Shown here one piece after another: positions 38,414 to 47,157 of a stretch of 48,293 bases of DNA. The stretch is from a virus. The stretch's first letter is position 1; every line of letters starts with the position of its first letter. A program made the position numbers and the translations under genes. The notes under the pieces are model-generated. The model worked only from the letters and a program-made list of their open reading frames with translations, did not search any database and was not told where the DNA came from. The stretch spans positions 1-48,293 of IMG/VR virus record IMGVR_UViG_3300028840_002776, one strand, 5' to 3'.

Positions 38414-40768
38414 ATGAAGACCCTTTCAGAGTCGACGGCCCATCTCTTTAGGCCGCTCAATCTTTCGCCCGACGATCGAATGTCGGTCGAGCTCGATGAA
38501 GAAGGAAAGAAGTTCCTGTGCCAGCTCTGGCGCGCCTCCGAACACGCCCACGAGGGGCGTACGTATCGGTCCCACGGTGCCGGCCAGTTTCCGTGGCGGG
38601 TCCCGGAGCGAAAGCGCCTGCACGGGACGCACGAGACCTGGGCTTTCGCGGCCACCGACTACACGGCCTGCCTCATCAAAGATCTGTGGCCGGCCGAGCA
38701 GCTCGTCGTGTCTGAAGACGCGGCCCGCGTCTTGAACTACCTCTGCCTCACGGTCGAGGCCCAGATGCAGAACGCCCGCCGGACTGCGGAGTGGCGGCAG
38801 CTGCGACTCGAACCGTCGGACGAGATTCTCGACAGCGAGAACTTTCCGCTCGCCGGTTATCAGCGTGTTGGGTTGCACAACTCGCTTCATCAGGAAGGCT
38901 ATTCCTTGTTCATGGAGCAAGGTACGGGAAAGACGCCCGTGGTCATCGCTCGCGTCTGTAACGAGGCGACGGAACTGCGTGAAGGGCTGCTCGACACGGA
39001 TGCGGCCCGGCAGACCGCTTCGCAGATTCACGCAGAGTATGCTCGGATGATCGCAGAGGAACGTGCAGAGATCGACTCGAACGTCGAGCGACAAATCGAG
39101 AACAAGAAGACGAAGCTGCAGAACGCCGCGAAGCGTCAGGCAGCGAAACAGACGGTGAAGCTCGACTTCGAGGGCACCGCGGACATGGCCCTCGTTCACG
39201 CGAGAAATGCCGTCAGGAACGTCGAGTCGTGGTTCGGCCGCCGCATGGTAGAGATCAACGATGAGATGCGCCGGCTCGCCGGTATCTTTCGCGCGGAGGC
39301 GGCGGATCTCAAGAGCAAGCGAGAGGCCGATCTCGCCACCATTCGGGATCGTAAGATCAATGCGATAGTGGCGCCTCGCCGACAGCCGGAGAACAGGTTC
39401 TACCGTGTCCTAGTCGTGGCGCCTAAGAACGTTCGAATGAACTGGGCGCTGGAGTTCGAGAAGTTCTCAACTTGCGACGGCAGGGTCACCGTCCTGAGAG
39501 GTGACGAGATCAAGCGTGCTAAGCAGCTAGTCGATGCGATGACCAAGAACGACAACGGCGACAATCCGCTGTACACCGTGGTCATATGCTCTTATGAGAC
39601 CCTGTCGAGAAGCTGGAACTTGCTCCAGATGATCGAGTGGGATCTTACCGTTCTCGACGAGTCGCACTACGTCAAGAACCAGGGAACGAAGAGATGGAAG
39701 TACGCTAAGAAGCTCCGTTCGCTGTCGCGTCAGCGCATGATCCTGACCGGTACGCCGATCACCAACACGCCGCTAGATCTTTACACACAACTCGAGTTTC
39801 TCGGTCACGGTTGGTCGGGCTTCCAGTCGTGGGCGAACTTTCGCAGTTTCTACGGCGTGTACAAGTCCACGGAGCAGGGCCACAACAAGCTGGTGGACGT
39901 CCAGAACATGCCGTTCATGCAAGAACGTCTCGCACGGATGTCGTTCTCCGTTAAGAAGACCGAAGCGCTGCCCGACCTCCCGGAGAAGCTCTACGACGTT
40001 CACGAGGTGGAGATGACACCGGAGCAGTCGCAGTTCTACCTCGACGTACGTGACAAGCTCGTCGCGGAGATCGAGCGCGACTTAGAGAAGAGCACGATGA
40101 ACAAGCAACTGGTCGTGAATAACATTCTCACCAAGCTACTCCGGCTCGCCCAGATCACGTCTGGCTTCATCGTGTGGGATCAGGAATACGACGGCGAGAC
40201 GCTCGGCCCGCGAGAGATCGACCGGCTCGACCCGAACCCGAAGATCGAGGCGCTGGTCGAGATTCTTAAAGACAAGAGACCCGATCAAAAGACTCTCGTG
40301 TGGGCTTGCTGGGTGCAGGACATCAAGAGCATTCGATCCAGGTTGGAGTTGGAGGGTATCGACTGTGTCACGTTCTACGGCGGCACGTCCGACGAGAAGC
40401 GGGACGAGGCCGTGCGCCGCTTCAACGAAGATCCCGATTGTAAGGTTCTCATCGGAAATGCAACCGCCGGCGGAGTCGGCTTGAATCTCTTGGGCTACCC
40501 GCCCGGTCGACCTGACGACACAGAGACTAACTGCGATCACATCGTGTACTTCTCCCAGAACTGGTCGCCCACGGCGAGAAGTCAGAGTGAGGATCGGCCT
40601 CATAGGCGAGGCACGCGATGCAACGTGCGAGTTACGGACCTCTGTGTACCGGGAACTATCGATGAAGAGATCAGGGCCCGAGTCCTGAAGAAGCGCATCG
40701 TGGCTGACGAGATCGGCGACGTTCGTTCTCTTCTTCAGAATCTGTTGCGAGGTTTCAGCGATGAGTAG
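38414..40768 (+). CDS. SNF2-family DNA helicase/translocase
   Basis: 784 aa, a superfamily 2 ATPase. Motif I is MEQGTGKT (166-173), motif II DESH (about 414-417), motif III LTGTP (about 442-446), and motif VI-type EDRPHRRGT (about 726-734). A long charged coiled-coil insert (about 195-310: repeated A/E/K/R) lies between motif I and motif Ia. The protein likely moves along dsDNA to aid replication or displace proteins. The gene opens the replication operon behind the promoter at 38343. The insert is unusually long and probably forms an arm for binding a partner. Confidence 0.92.
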   Translation: MKTLSESTAHLFRPLNLSPDDRMSVELDEEGKKFLCQLWRASEHAHEGRTYRSHGAGQFPWRVPERKRLHGTHETWAFAATDYTACLIKDLWPAEQLVVSEDAARVLNYLCLTVEAQMQNARRTAEWRQLRLEPSDEILDSENFPLAGYQRVGLHNSLHQEGYSLFMEQGTGKTPVVIARVCNEATELREGLLDTDAARQTASQIHAEYARMIAEERAEIDSNVERQIENKKTKLQNAAKRQAAKQTVKLDFEGTADMALVHARNAVRNVESWFGRRMVEINDEMRRLAGIFRAEAADLKSKREADLATIRDRKINAIVAPRRQPENRFYRVLVVAPKNVRMNWALEFEKFSTCDGRVTVLRGDEIKRAKQLVDAMTKNDNGDNPLYTVVICSYETLSRSWNLLQMIEWDLTVLDESHYVKNQGTKRWKYAKKLRSLSRQRMILTGTPITNTPLDLYTQLEFLGHGWSGFQSWANFRSFYGVYKSTEQGHNKLVDVQNMPFMQERLARMSFSVKKTEALPDLPEKLYDVHEVEMTPEQSQFYLDVRDKLVAEIERDLEKSTMNKQLVVNNILTKLLRLAQITSGFIVWDQEYDGETLGPREIDRLDPNPKIEALVEILKDKRPDQKTLVWACWVQDIKSIRSRLELEGIDCVTFYGGTSDEKRDEAVRRFNEDPDCKVLIGNATAGGVGLNLLGYPPGRPDDTETNCDHIVYFSQNWSPTARSQSEDRPHRRGTRCNVRVTDLCVPGTIDEEIRARVLKKRIVADEIGDVRSLLQNLLRGFSDE

Positions 40769-41150
40769 AACATTCGTCTTAGAGCCGACCCGGCTAGATC
40801 TGTCGCAGGCGAGAGAGTTCGGCGCTCTCGAGTACGTGTTCGAGCCGGGCGATAAGAGGTGCAGCATCTGGGCGCCAGACTTCACAAAAGAAGTCATCAA
40901 GGCGCTCCAGCGTAGGGATTACGACCCGTCTGCGGACTACCTCGTGGTCGTCGGTCACTTAGCCAACCTGGTGATGACCGTCGGCGCGATGGTGGCCCGG
41001 TACGGAACCGTGCGCGTGCTGCTTCACAGCGCGGTAGAGCGCAGATATGTAGAAAGGACACTGGGAAATGAGACGGGACGACGTGGATCTGTACCGTTCG
41101 ATACGGGAATTTCACGCGAAGACCTACGCGAGCCTACAGACAGCGCGTGA
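40761..41150 (+). CDS. Unknown replication-operon protein
   Basis: 129 aa, not recognised. It has a strand-helix layout in the middle (YLVVVGHLANLVMTVGAMVARYGTVRVLLHS), perhaps a Rossmann-like fragment, and an acidic C-terminal tail. The start overlaps the helicase stop by 8 nt and the end overlaps the next gene by 83 nt. It may be a helicase partner. Confidence 0.65.
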   Translation: MSRTFVLEPTRLDLSQAREFGALEYVFEPGDKRCSIWAPDFTKEVIKALQRRDYDPSADYLVVVGHLANLVMTVGAMVARYGTVRVLLHSAVERRYVERTLGNETGRRGSVPFDTGISREDLREPTDSA

Positions 41151-41610
41151 ACAGATAGGCAAGTGTAACGACCTAGAGGAACTAACCGATCGGGTCTACG
41201 CCCTCAGGGAGGCCTATAAGTACGCGGACGACGTTCGGAAGGAGCTTAGAAACACTAAGGAGCTCGCCGAACGTATCGCTTGCCTCATCTGGGCTAAAAT
41301 GACCGACGGCGGACCCGTCAAGACCGACTTCTGTACCGGTGTCGCCAACGTTAAGATCATGGCGTCCCTGCCGAAGAAGGGGACGGCCAGTCACGAGGCG
41401 CTTCTTAAGCACTTCGGCATATCTAAAGAACACGCTGAGACGGTTCAGTTTCACTGGCCGTCTATGGTAGAGTATCTGACACACCTGACATCAGAGGGTC
41501 GTCCCCTCCCGGCAGGTGTGGACCCAGATAGAACGTACCCCGTATACACCTTAACCGTGCGTGCCCGAAAGGGGGTTGATGAAGACACGCCGAAAAATCA
41601 CAAATCTTAA
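41068..41610 (+). CDS. Unknown helical replication-operon protein
   Basis: 180 aa. Residues 1-80 are charged helix (AREQIGKCNDLEELTDRVYALREAYKYADDVRKELRNTKELAERIACLIW), likely a coiled coil. Residues 85-170 are mixed, with a FCTGVANVKIMASLPKK segment and conserved-looking HFGISKEHAETVQFHWPSMVEYL. This pair of small proteins between SNF2 helicase and primase recurs in some phage genomes. Function is unknown; a ssDNA- or helicase-binding role is possible. It starts inside the preceding gene with GGACACTGGGAA upstream. Confidence 0.68.
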   Translation: MRRDDVDLYRSIREFHAKTYASLQTAREQIGKCNDLEELTDRVYALREAYKYADDVRKELRNTKELAERIACLIWAKMTDGGPVKTDFCTGVANVKIMASLPKKGTASHEALLKHFGISKEHAETVQFHWPSMVEYLTHLTSEGRPLPAGVDPDRTYPVYTLTVRARKGVDEDTPKNHKS

Positions 41611-41625
41611 ATCAGGAGAGTCAGA

Positions 41626-42411
41626 ATGTCACAAGTACCTATGAATCGAGAAGGAATGAATGTGCCCGCCTTCATGGACGGCACGGACGGCACAGAGTCA
41701 CTGTCACAGTACATCATCCCGCCACGGATGAAGATCGTACAGAAGCAAAGCGGCTCGCCGTTCGACGAACGGTTCAATCCGGGCGACGTGATCGTCGTAC
41801 CACAGATGCTTCAAATCACGGACAAGGAGAAGCCCTTCTACTTTCTCCCCATATTCTTTTATCCGGAGTGGTGCGTCTGGAACCCTATCCAGATGCGCGG
41901 CACGTTGCCCGTCATCAGGGAACGCACGCTCGACCCGAACCACCCACTCGTCGCCAAGTCGCGAGATCCCAAGCTGTGGTCGGAGCCCTGTCCCGAGTCC
42001 CCAGAATACGCGCTTCGCATCGTCGAGCACCTCAACTTCGTCGTGCTGCTTCTCGGTGACGTGGCCCTGAGCGACACGCCGGTCGTTGTGTCGTTCATGC
42101 GGGCGGAACACAGGTGCGGGTCGAATCTCGCGGCTCTCATACGGATGAGGAAGGCGCCGATCTTCGGGTGCCAGTTCGAGGCTCACGTCGGGCACCGTGA
42201 GAACCAGAAGGGTTCGTGGTTCGGCATCGACGTGGGCAACCCGTCCGACCAGACGATATGCGGCTCGTTCGTGGAAGACGAAATATTCTTTGAACACTGC
42301 CGTGAACTACACGAGCAGTATAAGAGTTCGCACGAGGCCTCGAAGATCGTCGTAGAGTATGACGAAGGAACCGAGGAAGTACCAGGTGACTCTACTGACA
42401 CCGAGTTCTGA
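41626..42411 (+). CDS. Unknown replication protein (possible ssDNA-binding protein)
   Basis: 261 aa, not recognised with confidence. It is beta-rich in residues 25-200 (SQYIIPPRMKIVQKQSG, FYFLPIFFYPEW, FVVLLLGDVALSDTPVVVSFMRAEHR) and ends in a strongly acidic tail (EGTEEVPGDSTDTEF). An acidic C-terminal tail after an OB-like body is typical of phage single-stranded DNA-binding proteins, and none is otherwise seen. That call is inference from layout and position between helicase and primase. AGGAGAG precedes the ATG. Confidence 0.6.
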   Translation: MSQVPMNREGMNVPAFMDGTDGTESLSQYIIPPRMKIVQKQSGSPFDERFNPGDVIVVPQMLQITDKEKPFYFLPIFFYPEWCVWNPIQMRGTLPVIRERTLDPNHPLVAKSRDPKLWSEPCPESPEYALRIVEHLNFVVLLLGDVALSDTPVVVSFMRAEHRCGSNLAALIRMRKAPIFGCQFEAHVGHRENQKGSWFGIDVGNPSDQTICGSFVEDEIFFEHCRELHEQYKSSHEASKIVVEYDEGTEEVPGDSTDTEF

Positions 42412-42413
42412 GA

Positions 42414-45224
42414 ATGGAAGTCAACGTTCTAGCGGAGCTCGAACGAACGGGCATCGGTTTCGAGTGGGCGGGCGAGAACGACGTCCGTTGTCGATGTCCA
42501 TTTCACCGGGACGAGACACCCAGCTGTTCGGTCAACGTAGAGACCGGGCTCTTCAAGTGTCACGCCGCCGGCTGCTCCGCGAAGGGAGACATTGTCTCGC
42601 TCCTTGCCACTTACCTCAAGGTCGACCGGTCGACCGTTCTCTACGACTTGGGAAAGAGATACAAGATAGAGAACGTGAAGCTGGTCGACCCTGGGGTGGT
42701 GGAGGAGTGTCATCAGAGACTAAAGAAAGCCGGACCTTTGCTCAAGGAACTTAAGAAACGTGGCGTAACCGATGAGCTTGTCCGCAAGTACAGGCTGGGC
42801 GAGCGTGACGGTCGCATCACCATTCCGGTAAAGAACGAATCGGGTCTTTACGTGAACATGCGTCTCTATCTTCCAGGCGCCCCGGGTCGCAACAAGATGA
42901 GAAACCTGCGGCGCCGCGGGACCATGCGCCTGTATCCCGTGGAGCAGTTGGAGTACGGCGAGATAGTGGTGACGGGCGGCGAGATCAAAGCCATAGTAGC
43001 GGCTGACAGACTGAACAGGTTCGGCATCGGCGCTGTGACAGCCACCGGCGGGGAGGGAAACTGGGACGCGAGATTCACGCCCTCATTCCGAGACAAGAAG
43101 GTATGGATCTGTCTGGACGTGGACGAGGGCGGACGCAAGTCTTCCCGGAGCCTGTGCACCCATCTTCACCGGATAGCCGGGTGGACGGGCGAAGTCTTAC
43201 TCCCGCTAGATGTCGACAAGTACCCGCACGGAGACGTGAATGACTTCGTCGCGTCGGAGAAGGGCGATCTTCACCAGTTGTTGAAGGACACGCCAGAGTT
43301 TAAGCTGATCTCCGAGACGAATTCGGACGCGGAGACGGAGAATGTTACACTAAACGAGGCGGTCAGTGCCTCTGCATCAGGCCGCCGTCTGAGACTGAAG
43401 ACAGTGGTCACGGCTATGGACACCGCACCGTACGTCATACCGAAGGACGTTCACGTCGAGTGCGACCGATCACAAAAGGAATGCATGCTCTGTTCGGTGT
43501 TTGCGGCTGACTCTGAGAACTTCCACGTCGACCAGGAATCGGAGGCCATACTCGACATGGTCGGGTCTACCCGCGCGTCGCAACGAGAATCTCTAATGCG
43601 TGCGATAGGCGTCCCGTGTACTTGTAAGTCGTGTGACGTACAGGTCATGACGTTCCACAACGTGGAAGACGTTCGCATATCCCCGCAGTTGGAGATAACG
43701 ACCAGGTCGTCGGAGCGGGTCATGCAGCCGGCACTGTGCGTCGGAGACGGGGCAGAACTGAACGAGACGTATTGGATGACCGGCCGCATGTACCCGCATC
43801 CCCGCACACAGCAGTCTACACTCGTCATCGGGGAGTATGAACCCGCCAAGGACGCCTTATCGACGTATGTCCCGCAGGACGTCGGTCGGTTGGGATTCTT
43901 TCGACCGGATAAGTGGACCATCGATTCTCTACGTAAGCGCCTCAACTCGATGTACGACGATCTAGAGGCGAACGTCACCAGGATATACAGCCGGCGAGCC
44001 ATGCACCTCGTCGCCGACCTGGCATGGCACAGCCCGTTGTTGATCACGTTTGACGGACGTGTCGTGAAAGGGTGGGCGGAGGTTCTGATACTTGGTGACA
44101 GTTCACAGGGCAAGTCAGAGACCGTGCTGGGATTGATGAATCACTACGGCCTCGGTGAAAAGGTCGAATGTAAGAACGCCTCGGTAGCCGGACTACTTGG
44201 CGGACTTCAGCAACTCGGCAGTAGGTGGTTTGTGACGTGGGGTGTGATCCCGACGCACGATCGAAGACTGGTCGTCCTTGAGGAACTGAAGGGCGCAAAC
44301 ACGGAGATCATCGCCAAGCTCACAGACATGAGGTCGTCTGGAGTGGCTGAGATTCCGAAGATCGAAAAGCGAAAGACGCACGCCCGCACACGACTGGTCG
44401 CCCTATCGAATCCCCGGTCCGATATGCCCGTCAGGTCGTACAGCTTCGCGGTGACCGCGATAAAGGAGCTTATAGGCTCCCTGGAGGACGTCAGACGCTT
44501 CGATATGTGTTTGATAGTCAGCGCATCGGAGATCGACCCTGCTATCCTCAATAAGCTGTACAGGGCCCGTCCAAAGGTCGATCATCGACACACGCAGGAG
44601 CTCTGTCGGTCGTTGATACTCTGGTCCTGGACTAGGACTCCGGAGCAGGTCGTGTTCGACGAGCAGACCAGTTCCATGATACTGGATGCGGCAACGAAGC
44701 TAAGCGACGAGTTCAGCGACGTGATCCCGCTCATCGACCGCGGGTCGACGAGGTACAAGCTAGCCCGTCTGGCTTCAGCACTGGCGTGTCGTACGTTCTC
44801 CACCGAAGATACGGAGTCTGTCGTCGTGCGTCCGTGTCACGTCGACTTTGTGGTTGACTTCGTACGCAAGGTATACGGATCGCAGACCTTCGGGTATGCG
44901 GACTTGACGGCGGCTGTTCGACTTACGGCAGAGCTGTCTGACCCGAAGTTGATTGAGAAGCACTTGAACGAGACGCCGTTTCCGACGGACTTCGTCCAGT
45001 CGATGCTCCACACGGAGCGTGTTGATCTGCAAGACATACAAGACTGGTGCGGGTGGGACAGGCACGAGGCTATACAGTTTTTATCGTTCTTAGTACGTAA
45101 GCATGCACTTCAGCGCGACGGAAGGGCGTACCGTAAGACGCCGCCTTTCATATCGCTCCTGAAGAACATGCAAAGTGAAGGACGAGTAATTTCCAGACCA
45201 GATTTCATAGGAGACGAGTTCTGA
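42414..45224 (+). CDS. CHC2/TOPRIM primase fused to an MCM-like AAA+ helicase
   Basis: 936 aa. The zinc-binding domain has C28, H31, C49 and C54 (CHC2). The TOPRIM part has VVTGGEIKAIVAAD (about 184-197) and WICLDVDEG (about 240-248). The C-terminal half is an AAA+ ATPase: Walker A GDSSQGKSE (about 561-569), Walker B LVVLEELKG (about 620-628), sensor-like ALSNPR (about 662-667) and an arginine-finger-like RRFDMC (about 696-701), an arrangement closer to MCM than to the RecA-fold DnaB or T7 gp4 helicase. It would synthesise primers and unwind DNA. The MCM-type pairing is unusual. The start overlaps the preceding stop. Confidence 0.88.
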   Translation: MEVNVLAELERTGIGFEWAGENDVRCRCPFHRDETPSCSVNVETGLFKCHAAGCSAKGDIVSLLATYLKVDRSTVLYDLGKRYKIENVKLVDPGVVEECHQRLKKAGPLLKELKKRGVTDELVRKYRLGERDGRITIPVKNESGLYVNMRLYLPGAPGRNKMRNLRRRGTMRLYPVEQLEYGEIVVTGGEIKAIVAADRLNRFGIGAVTATGGEGNWDARFTPSFRDKKVWICLDVDEGGRKSSRSLCTHLHRIAGWTGEVLLPLDVDKYPHGDVNDFVASEKGDLHQLLKDTPEFKLISETNSDAETENVTLNEAVSASASGRRLRLKTVVTAMDTAPYVIPKDVHVECDRSQKECMLCSVFAADSENFHVDQESEAILDMVGSTRASQRESLMRAIGVPCTCKSCDVQVMTFHNVEDVRISPQLEITTRSSERVMQPALCVGDGAELNETYWMTGRMYPHPRTQQSTLVIGEYEPAKDALSTYVPQDVGRLGFFRPDKWTIDSLRKRLNSMYDDLEANVTRIYSRRAMHLVADLAWHSPLLITFDGRVVKGWAEVLILGDSSQGKSETVLGLMNHYGLGEKVECKNASVAGLLGGLQQLGSRWFVTWGVIPTHDRRLVVLEELKGANTEIIAKLTDMRSSGVAEIPKIEKRKTHARTRLVALSNPRSDMPVRSYSFAVTAIKELIGSLEDVRRFDMCLIVSASEIDPAILNKLYRARPKVDHRHTQELCRSLILWSWTRTPEQVVFDEQTSSMILDAATKLSDEFSDVIPLIDRGSTRYKLARLASALACRTFSTEDTESVVVRPCHVDFVVDFVRKVYGSQTFGYADLTAAVRLTAELSDPKLIEKHLNETPFPTDFVQSMLHTERVDLQDIQDWCGWDRHEAIQFLSFLVRKHALQRDGRAYRKTPPFISLLKNMQSEGRVISRPDFIGDEF

Positions 45225-45916
45225 TGCAAGTTTACATCGACGCAGTTCAGGCGTTTCACGAGAAGATGGGAGTGAGTGGACAGCAGCGGCTTCGCAAGAA
45301 AAAGCTCGATAGCTTAGACAGCGTAGGAGAGCTGCTCATCACCCATGCCGGGTCCTTCAACAACCGGCTGGGTGACAAGGATCGACGTTTCCTTCGAGCT
45401 CATCTGCTCCTGGAGGAACTGGGCGAGACGCTTCAGGCTATGGCGCACGGCGACGAGTTGAAGATGCTCGACGGGCTGTGCGACCTTCTCTATGTCTTGT
45501 TCGGCACCGCAGTCACGTTCGACCTGCCGCTACAAGCCGGGTTCTCCGAGGTGCACGCATCCAACATGACGAAGGAACGGCAACCCGACGATCCGGAGGG
45601 CGACCGCGTGCGCGACAAGGGGCCGAACTGGCGGGCGCCGGATCTCGAATGCGTCTTAACCAGTTGGCGTGCGTGCGAGACGAAGCGCAAGATCTGCAAC
45701 CGCAGGTCAGTCGAGACCCTGTTGTGCCACATGCAGCCTGGCTTCCTCGGCGACCTGTCTCGTGAGCAGCAGATGTTGGTGCGAAAGATCTGCGGAATCA
45801 TCAACTGGAGCAGACCCATCGACGCCTTCGGGACTGAGGAGCTGCGTAAGCTTCTCGCCAGTCTGGAGGGAATGCAGGAAGCGGAGGAGACGACATGTCA
45901 GGAAGAAGAGCCGTAG
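45224..45916 (+). CDS. MazG-like all-alpha NTP pyrophosphohydrolase
   Basis: 230 aa. The catalytic helices are LLLEELGETLQAM (EExxE) and LDGLCDLLYVLFGTA (metal-binding Asp-rich helix with DLLYV) at residues about 60-110; the family removes dNTPs such as dUTP or dCTP. A C-terminal extension (about 150-230) of unknown role has extra Cys residues. In phages with modified bases such enzymes deplete the normal dNTP, so the next genes (methyltransferase, dCMP-type synthase) give it a context. The ATG overlaps the preceding stop (TGATG). The substrate is inference. Confidence 0.8.
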   Translation: MQVYIDAVQAFHEKMGVSGQQRLRKKKLDSLDSVGELLITHAGSFNNRLGDKDRRFLRAHLLLEELGETLQAMAHGDELKMLDGLCDLLYVLFGTAVTFDLPLQAGFSEVHASNMTKERQPDDPEGDRVRDKGPNWRAPDLECVLTSWRACETKRKICNRRSVETLLCHMQPGFLGDLSREQQMLVRKICGIINWSRPIDAFGTEELRKLLASLEGMQEAEETTCQEEEP

Positions 45917-47157
45917 GGATTCACGTCTTCGCCGGCGGGTTCACGATGGGCGTCAAACGTGTCTTCGATGTACCGTGCCAGCTGGAGACACACGGATTCG
46001 GCAGGGAGACGTGCGAGGCGCTGGGCGTCGAGTTCGTGAACGAGCCGGAAGCCGCGTGGCCAGACCTCGAGGGAGAGATGGCGTTCGGCAACCCCAGGTG
46101 CACCGGCTTCTCGTGTATCACGTCCGGCTACGGGAAAGAGACGCACGGCGCCTGGTCGAAGCAGACGATCGATGTGCACCAGCTCTGTAAGTATGCGGTG
46201 GATAGATTCGACGTGATAGTGTGGGAATCTGTGCAACAGGCCTATTCCGTCGGTCGCCCGTTGTTGGATCACCTCGTGAAGGACGTCTTCGCGCCGAAGC
46301 ACTATCGCATCGCGCACGTCATGCTCAACGCCGCGTCCTTCGGGAACTGTCAACAGCGTAAGCGGTACTTCTTCATCGCCTATCGCGATGACCGCAACTT
46401 CAACATCGTCCCGCCCGTCATCGCTACCCGATTCTCCGTACTGTACGATGCAATATGGGACTTGCGTGATCGGGAGTGCAACGAACGCCGTCTCTTCAAG
46501 CGGGACTGCGAATACGACGAGAACTCTCACGTGGTACTGACGGACGACGAAAAGCATTGTGTTCCCAATCTCCCGAACGGCTGGGGTCTCAACGCCATGG
46601 GTCGGTATGCCTACGACAAGTTACCGCCTAAGTACCAGGTCACGTGGGACACACGTCTTTCCGGCATGCCGTTTAGCATGCACTGTATTCATCGCGCCAA
46701 CTGGCTGCGCCCCTGCCCTACTCTTCACAGCAGTAGCGGCCGACTCATCCACCCGGATCACCATAGACCGCTGACTGTCCGCGAATTGTCAACCGTGATG
46801 GGATGGGACGTGATCCCTTCCGGACCGCTGCCGGTCGCACAGATAGTGAAGGGTATCGTGCCCGACGCCGGTGAGTGGCTAGCACGACAGGTCGTTCGGT
46901 ATCTAGACAATGAATGGGGCGATGAGGACTGGGAGTCGACTTACGACGACAACGCCGGGGAGTGGAAGGGCGAGAACGCTCGAGGTAAGCTAGAAAAGTT
47001 CTTTAACCTGACGAGATACGTCAGCAAGGAGCCACCAGATCATGATCTCGAACCCGTACAGAGGCATCGACACCGCGTGGACGTCAGTCGTCTCCGACCT
47101 TCTAGCCTACGGAGACAGGCACGTCAGCAGGATAGGGGAGACGCTGGAACTTCGTGA
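45895..47157 (+). CDS. Divergent C5-cytosine DNA methyltransferase-like protein
   Basis: 420 aa. Motif I is VFAGGFTMGV (11-20), motif II carries the acidic ETHGF region, motif IV is GNPRCTGFS (C69, the catalytic Cys position; the usual proline before it is Arg), motif VI is ESV instead of ENV (E111), and motif VIII is QQRKRYFFIA (153-161). These match the C5-MTase fold with altered catalytic loops. It may act on cytosine at C5, perhaps on a modified cytosine made by the next gene. The C-terminal about 40 residues overlap the next gene (116 nt) and are Arg-rich. Activity is uncertain. Confidence 0.8.
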   Translation: MSGRRAVGIHVFAGGFTMGVKRVFDVPCQLETHGFGRETCEALGVEFVNEPEAAWPDLEGEMAFGNPRCTGFSCITSGYGKETHGAWSKQTIDVHQLCKYAVDRFDVIVWESVQQAYSVGRPLLDHLVKDVFAPKHYRIAHVMLNAASFGNCQQRKRYFFIAYRDDRNFNIVPPVIATRFSVLYDAIWDLRDRECNERRLFKRDCEYDENSHVVLTDDEKHCVPNLPNGWGLNAMGRYAYDKLPPKYQVTWDTRLSGMPFSMHCIHRANWLRPCPTLHSSSGRLIHPDHHRPLTVRELSTVMGWDVIPSGPLPVAQIVKGIVPDAGEWLARQVVRYLDNEWGDEDWESTYDDNAGEWKGENARGKLEKFFNLTRYVSKEPPDHDLEPVQRHRHRVDVSRLRPSSLRRQARQQDRGDAGTS

